64,000 bases of DNA, taken from the NCBI GenBank assembly GCA_029844215.1, contig CM056728.1, positions 83,017,676 through 83,081,675 on the forward strand, given 5' to 3'. The notes under the pieces are model-generated. The model was not told where the DNA came from, did no database searches, and saw only the letters and a program-made list of their open reading frames with translations. Positions 47,837 to 59,349 of this stretch are shown in pieces; within the stretch, counting starts at the first letter, position 1; each line of letters begins with the position of its first letter. The translations under genes and the position numbers were made by a program. The DNA comes from Przewalskia tangutica (taxonomy: Eukaryota; Streptophyta; Magnoliopsida; Solanales; Solanaceae).

Positions 47837-49804
47837 GAGAGAAGTTTCTCTCACTAGGCGAAAATGCTCTCAACATTTCTCCCTAGTCGCTCTTCGCAAT
47901 CCGCCTCATTCTTATGATTTCATCTTCGATTTCATACTCCGTAAATCTGATTTCATCTTTGATTTCATGAGATTATTCGTCTGTTCATCTTACTTGAATT
48001 TGATACGAAGTTGTTTGAGTTAATTACGGAAATTTTACATCTTGTTCGAAGATTTTTCGAAAATTGTGGAAAGATTGTTCGAGTTTATCAACTTGTCCAA
48101 AGATTGTTACGAAGATACTTCAACTTGATTAAAGATTACTCAAGATTTGCATTATCTTCCTTCTAGCCATGAGAAAGAATACAAAGATTTCAGCCAAAAG
48201 AATGAAAGAGATTATTTTGATTGTTCAAGATTACAAGATTCAAGATTTGAATTTGAGGTTTGCATTTCCGGGGCAGCTATGGCCGCTTGTTTCTTCGACA
48301 AAGGGTGATGCAGGTTGTTAGCAAGTCGAGGGTGTTCTTGGCGCGCAAGAGGGTCGCGACGGTGGTCTGGTCGAGGATACAGCTCTTGATTTTCCCAACC
48401 TTCCGCAGACACCTCGACGCCTGAATGGCATACGATTCCTAGGCACTCGACTGAGAGATTGCGGATCTCGATAGGGATCCCGGTCGAAAGTGGGTACGAG
48501 GGTGGTTCCGGTCGCGTGAGGTGGCGTTGTTGTTCGTGGTTTGCGGTTTGAACCTCGTCTCCGATCCTGGCTTCGAAGTTCAAAGAGACTTTTCCGCGCC
48601 ACTTTGACGCCAAGGCGACAATGGTCTCGAGGTTGGTCACGGTTGATTGCGGGTCGCGAGGGTGGTCGCGGGTCTGGGAAGTCCACGGGTCACCACTTTC
48701 GTTGTTGAGTTCGACATCGCTTTCTTTTCCAATTGGCCTTGGAAATGCTAAGGTTTTGGAAGCCGAGGGTTTCCTATCCAAAAGAGGTCTAGGAATTTGA
48801 TGCATTTAATGGGCGCGGATGTCAATGGCACGCCTCATTCAATTGCTTCGCTATCAATGGCACGCCATTCATTAGGTGCAACTTTCTGAGTCGAGTTTGT
48901 CGGGAATTCGTTGTTGCGGCTCAAACGCCACCCATTCTCGGCGGGTCGACGGCAGCACGGGCGGCACGGTCACGGCGGTTCTCGAGGGTGGTTCCGGTCG
49001 GGCGCTGGTCGGCGGTGGTCATGGGCTGCCGATTGGTCTTTATGGTGGTCACGTGTCAAGGCCGGAGCCCGCGGTCATCGGCTCAAGATTGTTGGTCCGG
49101 TTGGTTCAATTCCTACGGCTCGTTGTACAAACCGTATGGAATTTGAACACCTACTCTTCAAACGACTTCGTAACTGGGAATTTAATCCGAGAGTACCAAG
49201 GAAACATCTCATTCAATGTGGCTTCAAACTTGATAAGTGGTGGGTACCACGGGTCTACTCTTCTAACGGTCAAAAGTCATGAAACCATAGGCAACTCGCC
49301 CAAAGAGGTATGGTAACTTCATGGCTACGGAACCGGCGGGCTACATTTCAAATGAAGTCTTGAAGAGCAACTAATGTGGAATTTGAAGGATCATTCTTTC
49401 CAAGAAGCCTATGAGTCCGACTGTTTCGCTAATAAAGCACTTAACGCCGAGGACACGAGCCATTTATGGCAACCATTCCCAATGATGCACTAGTCTTGAT
49501 TTCAGAATCCAACTATTGCACCTATCGAGCGCAAATGATACTAGGAGTCACAACAAATTAAGAGCCTAATCCAACGAATAAAAGTCCAAGTACGAAGATT
49601 GAAGAGTATTTCACTACCCCGATTATTTAAACGAAGATACTATCTTGGAATGTCCTGATAGATAGCATTTAATTTTCATGTCAAGTTTATTTTCTTGTTT
49701 TGTTTACGCTGAGGATCGAGAACCTCAACGATCGATCAGAGCTTCCTGAGCTTTTCTTTTTAGTAATAATATTTGCATTTACCCGGAAAAAAAAGAAAAG
49801 AATA
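47837..49804 (+). mobile_element. LINE-like (plant L1-type) insertion, internally deleted
   Basis: A 1,968-bp insertion into LTR E, flanked by AAGTCCCATA on both sides and ending in an A-rich tail (GGAAAAAAAAGAAAAG). It begins with the palindrome GAGAGAAGTTTCTCTC, has GC-rich interior sequence unlike the LTRs, and near its 3' end an RNase H-like motif. A full plant L1 is 5-7 kb, and no endonuclease or reverse transcriptase is visible. This is therefore a deleted copy mobilised in trans or decayed later. Alternative: a SINE-like chimera. The direction is set by the A-rich tail. Confidence 0.72.
49360..49498 (+). pseudogene. C-terminal RNase H-like remnant of a LINE ORF2
   Basis: In frame from about 49360 the peptide HSFQEAYESDCFANKA (codons from 49392) fits H.(F/Y)REAN..AD.LANLA. 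This is the signature at the end of the RNase H domain in plant L1-type ORF2 proteins: the His and the Asp of the motif are kept, Asn is replaced by Tyr and the Ala before Asp by Ser. It continues to HLWQPFPMMH and a stop. RNase H would degrade RNA in the RNA-DNA hybrid. The rest of ORF2 is missing. Confidence 0.55.
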
Positions 49805-49814
49805 AAGTCCCATA
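49805..49814. repeat. Target-site duplication of the LINE-like insertion, right
   Basis: Second AAGTCCCATA, followed by ACTTGAAAAATAAAG, which continues the LTR E sequence. Confidence 0.8.
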
Positions 49815-50325
49815 ACTTGAAAAATAAAGTTTCTTAACTTTTTAAGAATTCAAGGTTCATAGTCTTAAAACATCGTACGTAAACTCTTTAAATTAAGTAA
49901 CATATACTTTCATGCATTGTAAATAGGTTATACTTGTTTATAACGATCTTATTAAAGCAGCCATGATCTAGAAAATGTAATACAATTTTGTCTTATCTTA
50001 GTTTCTATGCAGATGGAGGATTCTACTCATTTTAGTTTAATTGATTGTCGATACATTTTCTTTTATTAGCGCTGCAGTGGCTTGTTCGATACTTGTTCTC
50101 ATTCGTGCAGTAACTTAGCAAAGTCAACTTGCCTCCAAATACCTCCTAACGACTCTTACCAACATCCCCCATAAGACTTGGTAAGAAATTAGGATAACTT
50201 AGACGTAACTTTTACATAGAGTAAATCAACATACATTAGGTTTTCTTAGAAGCTCATGAAGAACTCCTCTTCAAGTTCCATCTTCAAAGTTGAAGAACAT
50301 CTTAGGTTTTCGCCTTGCGACTAAA

Positions 50326-52814
50326 TTAAAAACTTACACATGAAACAAGATATACAATAAGAAAAATAGGCTAACCAAAACGGTCACCTTTCTGTATATA
50401 TAAATAAAACTTGAACAGTTACATCCTTTACAAACCCCCGCCCACAACAAGATTACATGCACTTAAGAATGTTATAACAACAACGACGGACAGCCTTCGC
50501 CATACCCCGAACGTAAGTACCTACAACGACATGCGGACTATACTAAAGATAAGCCTCCGAGAAACGAGCTTCCTAAAACGCTGAATCAGGATCCTATGAG
50601 CGAGGATCAACAATCGCGTACTCTACCGCGCATTAACGCAGCTTCAAGGAGGTCGACAACATGTACAAGCATGTGAAATCAGAAAGTATCAAATAAAATC
50701 ATAACATTTTAAAACCAATTACAAATACGCATTTAACAACCAATTTAATCGCATATAGTGCACAAAGATAAACAAGAGCAAAATAGATATAACGAATCGG
50801 TCTTTTCTAGGCCGCTAATGATCGGGCAAGCGCTAATCGCCCATAGTATCATTACGCGAGCCTAACTCGAACTCCCGCACCGCATGCACCACCTAGGTCC
50901 ACGAGGTATTCTCGACGGATAGCTAACCCTCGGCATCATCCTCGACTCGCACCGCGATAGTCACCGACCGCATGAGGTATTCTCGTGACGGCAGAACACC
51001 CGAGTGATCATCCCGAGCTCCCGCAACTTCGCATAGGTCACATAGACCCGCATTTAGGTATTCTCGTGACGGCGCTACCCTCTGCATAACAAGTCGTGGG
51101 TAAGTGATATAATACAAAGATAACCGCTTATCGTTAAACAACATAAGCACAACAAGAAAACCCCCTTACACAAACGTCACAAGACACTAACACACGTAGC
51201 GTCATAACATGTTTACTTATCAAACCAACAAGAAAGTATTACAAGGCTATCACAAGCCAACATAGTCAAGTTACTCACACAAAAGTCACACGATACATGT
51301 AGTATCAAAATAGAGTAACTATATTTTAAGTAAACCAAAACAATTTCCATACCTTCTTTTTAAACCAATCTTAAGACAAAAGCATGCCTTCCTTTTAAAC
51401 CATTTTAAGACAAAACCATGTCTTCCTTTAAAACAAAGACACTTTTTCCTTTTTAAAGTCAAGTAGCAATATACTTTTTAAACCAAATGTCTTACTCTTT
51501 TAAAAACAAGTAACCTATACCATTAAATCAAGTTACTTCTCCTTTCCCAAAATCAAGTTGTTTATAAGTCAAGTCTCTTTACTTCCAAAAATCAGTCTCT
51601 TAATCTTTAAATCATATCTTTTAAGGAAACCAACCTCCAACTTTTAAAATGCCAAGTTATTATTTTAAATCCAATGATAAATCATTCTTTTGTTTTCATA
51701 AAGTCGTTATAAATAACTTCCCATAAAGCTATTATAACACTTTATGTTTTAAACCAACTAAGGACAACTATTCTCATTTTCAAATCAAGATAACTTTATT
51801 CTTTAAAAGACCACACACCCATTACTCATGAATGAGGTTTTACAACTTTTAACATAATTCAAGTCCTTAATATTTCATAACAAGTCACTTAACTTTGGAA
51901 TCAAGTCAATGACACAAAAGGAATATCAAATTCCTTTAAACACACGCTGCCTCACCGCACTATATATATTTCACAATAATCATGCTAGAAAGGATAGAAG
52001 AAGTTCACATACCTCGCGACGATTATCGACAATTAGCAAAATGCTCCAAAGTACTATAACCCCGCTAGCCTTTTCCACCCTTCAAGCAGAGTACGCTACT
52101 GTGAGAACTTCAACCTATAAAGGTCACAAAACGTCTATCAACCTCTAGATCTCTTCAGAGAACAATTCAAAGTACAAGGTTCCTTATTCTACGGAAAATT
52201 CGGCAAAGACCTCCCCGTAACTACATAAATCTCTCCCTAACAAGGCCCGCTACCAAGCCAACAACTCCATGTGTGGTTACATCGCTTAACCGACGTGTAC
52301 AACATCGCCCACCATATACTACAAGTCTATCAGAATACAAACCCAATGTAAATACAGTTCAATTCTTTTTTAATCATCCTTCCAATATATCTTCTACTCA
52401 ATTCTAAACTACTACAATATATAATATCCAATTACAATAGGGGGACAAAGATCATTACCTCGATAAGCCCAAAATTATCCAAGATTTATAAGTCGATCCT
52501 GAGCACCGTTTAGCTCCAAGTCCTTACGCCCAACCCGCCTCCACAACCCTTGAAGTTTCTAAACAACTTCTTAACACTTCAACCATCTATGAAGATTTTT
52601 CCTAGTGGTTTCATTTTATGACTATTGGAATAAAGTATTATTTCCGCGCTCTTATGTTGGGATAACTTTAGAATACTACTAGGGATACAAGGCTAAGGTA
52701 TTTGGAATAATAACAACACTTAAAGAATTTCTACACAAGGTGGGGTGCTGACGAGAACTCACTACGGAAGGAAGAATTTTGCCTTGGAAACTTTCTAACG
52801 TGGATGAATAAAGT
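50326..52814 (-). repeat. Element F 3' LTR, first part
   Basis: Aligns with 60800-63295. It starts abruptly at AAATTAAAAACTTACACATG, without the terminal ~75 bp (TGTCACGACTCG..) seen at 60727. Includes the GC-rich GAGGTATTCTC repeats (50890-51090) and the AT-rich centre. Interrupted at GAATAAAGT by LTR G. Confidence 0.88.
52810..52814. repeat. Target-site duplication of solo LTR G, left (AAAGT)
   Basis: AAAGT before TGTCACGACCCG. It recurs at 56555-56559 and, through a later duplication, at 57077-57081. Confidence 0.9.
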
Positions 52815-53519
52815 TGTCACGACCCGACTTCGCCCGTGGATCGTGCCTACCCTGCACCCTAGTGATACAACATCGAGAAAATCATGAAATAAAACTTAAA
52901 TACGAAACAAGATAAAATAAGAAACAAAGCAACTAAAACGGTTACCTTTCTCGCATATATATATATACCGAATAGCTTATATCCTTTACAAACCCCGCCA
53001 TACAAGATTTACATGCACTCTAAGAATGTAATTACAACTACGACATTTGGTTCGCCATACCCCGAATGTAAGTACCTACAACAATGCAGACTATACTAAA
53101 GATAAGCCTCCGAGAAACGAGCTTCCGAACGCTGAATCGTGATCCTATGAGCGAGATCAACAATCGTGTACTTACCGGCAGATGAACGCAACCCCGGCGA
53201 GGTCAAGACAACAGTACCAAGTATGTGAAATCAAAATATCAGAAATGAAATCATAACAGCTTATAAAAAGCAGAGACATGTATGATAACCAAACTATACC
53301 ATAATATATAAACACATGTCAAGTCGTGACTCACGCCTCAAAGTCATCACTCAAATATAACCACGGGTCTCACGCCCACAACATCAATCATGCCCGAATA
53401 CCTTCCTCATCACGGCAATTATGATGTAATAACACTGGAGTACACATGAACACCAGGTCCCACCTGTGTCATAAAACCATACGGGACAAGTACGACGGCA
53501 TAGCTACCAGAACCAGCCT

Positions 53520-53960
53520 GCATCATCAACTGACCGGGGCTAGTACGAAAGCCAACTACCAGAACCTACCGTACTAACAATACTAAACAACTATATCACG
53601 GTCGATCGGCAAGTACGATAGCCTCTACCGCATCCACCCCGCATCATGTCGCCGATCGGCAAGTACGTAGCTAACCACCGATCCACCTCGCATCACGAAC
53701 TTCGCCCAAACACTAACTCACGGTCGACATCGGGCAAGACGGCCTCTACCAGATCCACCTCGCATCACGCCGCCGACCGGTACGACGCACCAACTACCGA
53801 TACCGCGTCAGAATCACGAGATTCGCCCAACCACCGACTCGCGGTCGACACGCGGAAAGTGCGATAACCTCTACCAGATCCTCCCGCGCCACGAGCCGAC
53901 GCAAGTAACTGTGCTAACCACTGTGATCACAAATCGTAGTCACGACTTCGCCACAAAATC
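53520..53960. repeat. GC-rich minisatellite 1 in LTR G
   Basis: Loose tandem units around CGGCAAGTACGA, CTCTACCAGATCCACC and CGCATCACG, repeated about five to six times. Related to the shorter GATCGGCAAGTACGAG stretches of element C (3490-3680). Confidence 0.65.
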
Positions 53961-54097
53961 GAATCGGCAAGTACGGCGCTAATTACCGTAACTAAAGCCG
54001 AATCACCACGCACCGAGGCAAGTACGAGAGCCAACTACTAGATACCAAAGCCGAATCAGAAGACCTCACGAGATCTAGTCCACGGAACAACAATCCT

Positions 54098-54395
54098 AAT
54101 GGAACCATACCCGGCCACCCAACGGTCAAGAGTCCAAGGATATAACAAGATAACACTCCTAGTGAAGCATACCCGCCACCCATCGTGTCGCATGTCCGTA
54201 AGGAAAATAACAAGATAACAATCATAATGGAAGCATACTGGCCACCCATCGTGTCGATGTCCAAAGCAAATAATAAGATAACACTTAATGGAAGCATACC
54301 CGGCCACCCATCGTGTCAAGATGTCCAAAAGGATCGATATATGAAGCATACCCGGGCCACCCATCGTGGTCGTGATGTCCATTAATCAACCATAT
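54098..54395. repeat. ~60-bp minisatellite 2 in LTR G
   Basis: Five units starting AATGGAACCATACCC, GTGAAGCATACCC, AATGGAAGCATACTGG, AATGGAAGCATACCCGG and GAAGCATACCCGGG. Each is followed by CCACCCATCGTG (or a variant) and GATGTCC. Spacing is about 53-66 bp. Confidence 0.8.
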
Positions 54396-56056
54396 AGCCT
54401 ACCCAACGCGGTAGAGACGCCAGAGCACGTAAATACAACACTTGCACAACAAAGACTATCAAGACAAGCATAGGAAAGTTCAACATACTTTTAGACATTC
54501 ATTTTACGACTACAAATCCGGTTTTAACTCCAAGGTACTACGACTTTAACTCTTTAAAAGATCCATTTTTCACAAAAGTCACACGATAATTCGTAGTATC
54601 AAAATAGAGTAATCTTTTTTTAAGTAAACCAAAACAATTTCCATACCTTCTTTTAAACCATCTTAAGACAAAACCATGCCTTTCTTTAAACCAAAACACT
54701 TCAAATTCTCAAGTCTCTTTTCTTTAGAAAACAAGTTCTTACTTTGGATTTTAAGAAAATCAATACTTGTTATTAATGATCTTATTAAAGCAAACATGAT
54801 TTAGGAAATGTAATACAATTTTGTCTTATCTTAGCTTCTATGCAGACGGAGGTTTCTATCGTTTTAATATAATTAATTATTTGTCAATACATTTTCCTTT
54901 ATTAACGCCGCAGTTGGTTTGTTCGACATTTATTCTCATTTCCGAAATCAATATAACTTATTCCTTTTTTAAAACCCAATTACCCATTTCTCATAAATGC
55001 GGTTTCACAACTTTTTAACACAAACCAAGTCCTTAATAATTCATATCAAGTCATTTATAAGTCAAGTTTCTTATCTTTTTTTAAAAACCACAAACCATTT
55101 CTTTACCCACATAAAGTTGTTATAACAAACTTCCCATAAAGCCGTTATAACACTTTATGTTTTAAACCAACCAAATTCGTTTAGCACACGTACGCTCACC
55201 GCATTACATAGTTCACACAATCATGCTAGAAAAGATAGAAGAGGTTCACATACCTCGCGACGATTATCGATAATAAGCAAAGCTCCAAGCATCAGAATCT
55301 CGCTAGCCTTTCCACCCTCCAAGTAGAATACGCTACTCGTAGTACTTCAACCTAAAAAGGCCACAAAACGTCTATCAACTTCTCGATCTCTTTGTAGCAC
55401 ATTTCAAAGTACAAGGTTCCTTATTCTACTAAAATTCGCAAAGACCTCCCCGCAACCACATAAATCTCCTCCTATCAAGACCGCTACCAACCCAACAACT
55501 CTGGTGGTTACACGCCTAACCTGACGTACAATTCTACTCCAAAATAATACTACAAGTCATCAGAATACACCCAATGTAAATACACTCAATTCTTTATAAT
55601 CATCCTTCCAATATATCTTATACTCAATTCTAAACTACTACAATATGTAATATCCAATTACAATATGACATAGATCATTACCTCGATAAGCCCAAAATTA
55701 TCCAAGATTATGTCGATCCCGAGAAACGCTTAGCTCCAATTCCTTACGCCCAACCCGCTCCAGCAACCCCTAGAAGTTTCTAAACAACTTCTCTTAACAC
55801 TTCATCTAAGCTATGAAGATTTTTCTGTGGCTTCATTTTGCGACTATTGAATAAAGTAGTATTTCCTGCTCTTAGTATTAAATAAATTTGGAATACTACT
55901 AGAATACTAGGCTAAGGTATTTGGGATAATACAACAATACTTGAAGTATTTCTACACAAAGGTGGTGTGGGGTTGACGAGAACATCACAAAGCGAGGGAT
56001 ATTTTTGCCTTGGAAAATCTTTAAGCTGATTTAAGAATTAGTCTCTGCACAAAGGG

Positions 56057-56064
56057 TATTTATA
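56057..56064 (-). promoter_or_regulatory. TATA box of solo LTR G
   Basis: TATTTATA (TATAAATA in element orientation) about 490 bp from the element-start end, with the G-box GACACGTGTC upstream of it at 56236-56245. Confidence 0.58.
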
Positions 56065-56554
56065 GAGAAATCAATGGCCAAGATCTAGGCAAGTGTGTGG
56101 TGTAGATTGGGGACATGCGGGTGGTTCTACCAACCACATGTCCACCACAAATTTGGACAAGTTGGCCAGCCACTTGTCCACCAAAAACGCCCCACACGCC
56201 AAGTCGCACTCCAAATCTACATAGGCCACACGGGTGACACGTGTCGCCCCTACTCGCCCAAAATATTTCATCTCCCGAAATATCCGTAATGCCAAAAATC
56301 CAAAATAAAGCTGGCCCACAAAACCAGAATTTTCCTCAGGCCCCACGTGACCAATTCCTAAATAAAATTCCATAATTCTAATATAACCCAGAAGTCCAAA
56401 TACCAAACTGGGAATCCAATTCCCATTATCGAACCTTTTTCCTTCACAAAATCCTGAAACTTTTCCGAAAAATCACATCTTTCTTCCTTTCCAAAATTAC
56501 CGTCAGATTCTCGCACGCACGCCCTCACATACATACCCCGAACTACGGGTAACA

Positions 56555-57076
56555 AAAGTCTTGAAACAAGTGGGGTATTTATAGAGAAATCAATGGCCAA
56601 GATCTACGCAAGTGGCGTAGATTGGGATACGCGCGGATTCTACCAACCACATGTCCACCATTAAATTTGGACAAGCCGCTAGCCACTGTCACTACCAAAC
56701 CGCCCCGACACACGCCCTTCACCACCCGCCAACATGCTACACGGGGTGACACGTGTCGCCCCTACTCGCCCAAAATATTTCATCTCCAAAATATCCGTAA
56801 TGCCAAAATCCAAAATAAAGCTGGCCCTATAAAACCGTAGAATTTTCCCTCGCCCCACGTGACCAATTCCGGAAATAAAATTCCATAATTCTAATATAAC
56901 CCAGGAAGTCCAAATACCAAATCTGGGAATCCAATTCCCATTATCGAACCTTTTTCCTTCACAAAATCCGGAAACTTTTCCGTCGAAAAATCACATCTTT
57001 CTTCCTTTCCAAAATTACCGTCGTATTCTCGTACGTACGTCCTCACATACATACCCTGGAACTACGGGGTGTAACA
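56555..57076 (-). repeat. Chimeric F/G LTR tail from unequal crossover
   Basis: A 522-bp extra LTR tail between G and the true F tail. It begins with the F-side sequence AAAGTCTTGAAACAAG (immediately after the G end), resembles F up to about 56745 (CTACCAAACCGCCC.., CACGCCCTTCACCA), and from there resembles G (ATATAACCCAGGAAG, CCCATTATCGAACC). It ends in GTGTAACA and is again followed by AAAGTCTTG. Exactly the duplication product expected when the F tail recombines with the G tail. Confidence 0.85.
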
Positions 57077-57596
57077 AAAGTCTTGAAAACAAGGGGGTAT
57101 TTATAGAGAAATCAATGGCCAAGATCTATGCAAGTGTGTGGTGTAGATTGGGGACATGTGGGTGTGGATTCTACCAACCACATGTCCACCACAAAATTTG
57201 GATGTGGCTAGCCACTGGTCCACTACCAAACCGCCCTCGACACACGCCCTTCACCAATTCGCCAACATGGCTACACGGGGTGACACGGTCGCCTCTACTC
57301 GCCCAAAATATTTCATCTTCCAAAATATCCGTAATGCCAAAAATCCAAAATAAAGTGGGCCCCACCAAACCAGAATTCTCCCTGGCCCCACGTGACCAAT
57401 TTCTAAATAAAATTCCATAATTCTCAAATATTCCAAAAGTCCGACATCAATCCGAATCCAATTCCCTTTAACGAACCTTTTCCTTCACAAAATCCGAAAC
57501 TTTTCCGTTTAAAAATCACATCTTTCTTCCTTTCCACTTTTGTGTCGATTCTCGCACGCACGCCCTCACATACATACTCGAACTACTGGTGTAACA
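57077..57596 (-). repeat. Element F 3' LTR, second part
   Basis: Continues F from AAAGTCTTGAAAACAAG, matching 63297-63827, with F-type CAAATATTCCAAAAGTCC and CCCTTTAACGAACC. Ends GGTGTAACA. Inverted TATA box at 57098-57105. Confidence 0.88.
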
Positions 57597-57628
57597 TTCT
57601 CCCCTTAGAAATATTCGTCCGAATGTTC
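57597..57628 (-). other. Polypurine tract and hairpin of element F
   Basis: TTCTCCCCTTAG (complement CTAAGGGGAGAA) abuts the LTR. AATATTCGTCCGAATGTT follows, with one mismatch in the arms. Confidence 0.78.
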
Positions 57629-57959
57629 CTTCTAAGTCTCCAAACATACCCGCCAGATAGTCTTCCTACTATACTTATGAAACCAATTATGCCACACATG
57701 GCCGTAATACAACATACGCGCAAAAATTCACATCCAAGCCAACGAAAATCATCTCTAAAGCGTATAACAATACTAATAGCTCCGCCTACGGTCCAAAGGA
57801 TACTTTCTTCACATCTTTACTTATAAAAAGGACACTTCCATCTTCTTAACACATCTTCGCCTCTTTTCTTACTTGTCGCATTCTCCTCGCACACTCAACT
57901 CTTCCTCATATACGCACTACATTTCGCTATTGCTTCAGCCAAAATCTCGGTTACTATCT

Positions 57960-58745
57960 CCAACTTGGTCATCATTAATCGGGAACACTGACGGATCTCC
58001 GATACTCTTCCGAATCATAGCAACATGGAAGATCGGACGCATCGCCTCCTAAGCTCTGACGGCAAGTAACTTATAGTAACCCGCCTATTCTACAACGATC
58101 CGAAGGCCCACGCACTTCGCTAAGTTTCGCTTCCAAATCTCGCCACACCCATCCGGTGGTACCTTCAAGAAGACCCACCGCCAACTCAACTCCAAGTGTC
58201 GACGCCGACACCCGCACGACTTCGCTGACTCGAGTCGCTAAAACCTCTTCTCGATAAGCTTCACCTTACCCACATTCTCACAATCAAGTATGACTAACTA
58301 TCCAACCTTGCCAACTCGAACCAATCGATCGAACCTACACTTCCGCCCATACAAGGCTTCATATGAGACATCCGACATCAAATGGTAGCTATTATAATAC
58401 TCACTCAACAAGAGGCAAATAATCCTTACACTACCCTCAAATCAAAACACCGCCCGCAACCTATCTCAAACGTCCGATAAAACGCGCTTGTCATTCGCTT
58501 ACCGAGGTGAATGCACATCGAGACTCACCCGAAGTTCCTAACCCCGCCGTAAAACCTCCAAACAAAAGAAATAGCCAAACTGGCTCCACCGTCATTATAA
58601 AAGTAGGAATCCCGCCAATTTTTACAACCTCCCCGATACATAACATCTCGCATAACCTCACGCCGAGTAAGGGCCCCTAATCGAAAGACAAGACGGGCTG
58701 ACTCATCTGCCGACTATCGTCGAACGCATCCACGAACTCGCACGA
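57960..58745 (-). pseudogene. Integrase remnant of element F
   Basis: On the minus strand, from high to low coordinates: core traces around the GVPTFI segment (about 58620), AFTS..E and IRG/R.VAGG stretches (58440-58530), then ALYGRKCRF (about 58340), VGKVKLIEK (about 58250), WVFLKVPP (about 58165) and IFHVAMIRKSIGDPS (about 58000-58040). The order and spacing fit the core, GPY-type module and C-terminal tail of plant Gypsy integrases. Several stops and indels; no chromodomain recognised. Would integrate element cDNA in the nucleus. Confidence 0.78.
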
Positions 58746-58749
58746 CGGT

Positions 58750-59345
58750 TACCTAAACTCGACCTAACACCCTCGTGACCCTATCATCTAGCTGACCACC
58801 TCAACCCGACCCACCACATTTCGGCCGCGGTCGACTCGCGAGCAAGGCCTCAACCCGACCCACTTCAGATTAAACTCTCGCCTCGTCCGAACAATCTCAC
58901 TATTCAAGTCACGAGAACCCAGTGGTCTTCTAAGCCCAACTACCCACTTCCCTTTCACACCACTCACGGACTTATCACCGAAAATACTCCACGATACAAT
59001 GTACCTCGACAACGATCAAACGCATAACTTTACTCAAGATGGCCTCAGATCTAAGGTCTCCATGGTTATCTCAGATTTTATGGCTCAAAATTTTCTCGCC
59101 CCTGTGCTTACCCTTTCAACTACCCATGTTTTCTAATCCACACCTAACACAATGCTATCCGTACATAACACTCCACACGTATCTACTATAACGACCTAAA
59201 CAAGTCTCTAAGGTCAAGATATCTCTCAGAATTCATCGCCTCACTTTCCCTTTGCCGCCTAATCAAATCCTCGTCACGGGCGATAACTATGTATGACGAA
59301 CCACCACCGATCCCGGCGTCGAGTCGTAACATCCGCGCCACCTGG
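58750..59345 (-). other. Element F internal block without recognised coding sequence
   Basis: Counterpart of 28165-28985. It contains the shared AACAATCTCACTATTCAAG segment. No protease or reverse transcriptase seen. Confidence 0.58.
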
Positions 59346-59349
59346 CCTG

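Larger units (their letters stand above)
45843..50325 (-). mobile_element. LTR fragment E, interrupted by a LINE-like insertion
   Basis: Begins with a blurred LTR end (TCGCTCACGACCCG for TGTCACGACCCG) and runs through the element-end portion, a minisatellite (46460-47110) and the AT-rich centre. It then breaks off at about 50325 inside the region that normally reads TTGCGACTATTGAATAAAG, where LTR F starts abruptly. Excluding the LINE it is about 2.5 kb. No internal region of its own is found. Confidence 0.78.
52815..56554 (-). mobile_element. Solo LTR G
   Basis: A complete LTR of 3,740 bp, TGTCACGACCCGACTTCG to ACGGGTAACA, flanked directly by AAAGT on both sides and with no internal region. 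It is the product of recombination between the two LTRs of a former element. It carries its own minisatellites (53520-53950 and 54098-54395), an inverted TATA box (56057-56064) and a G-box palindrome (56236-56245). Confidence 0.92.

Noticed and set aside
48212..48805. 197-codon open frame on the minus strand
   Set aside because: It lies antisense to the LINE-like insertion in a GC-rich stretch where stops are rare, has Arg/Pro-rich composition and no recognisable domain. Length is explained by base composition.
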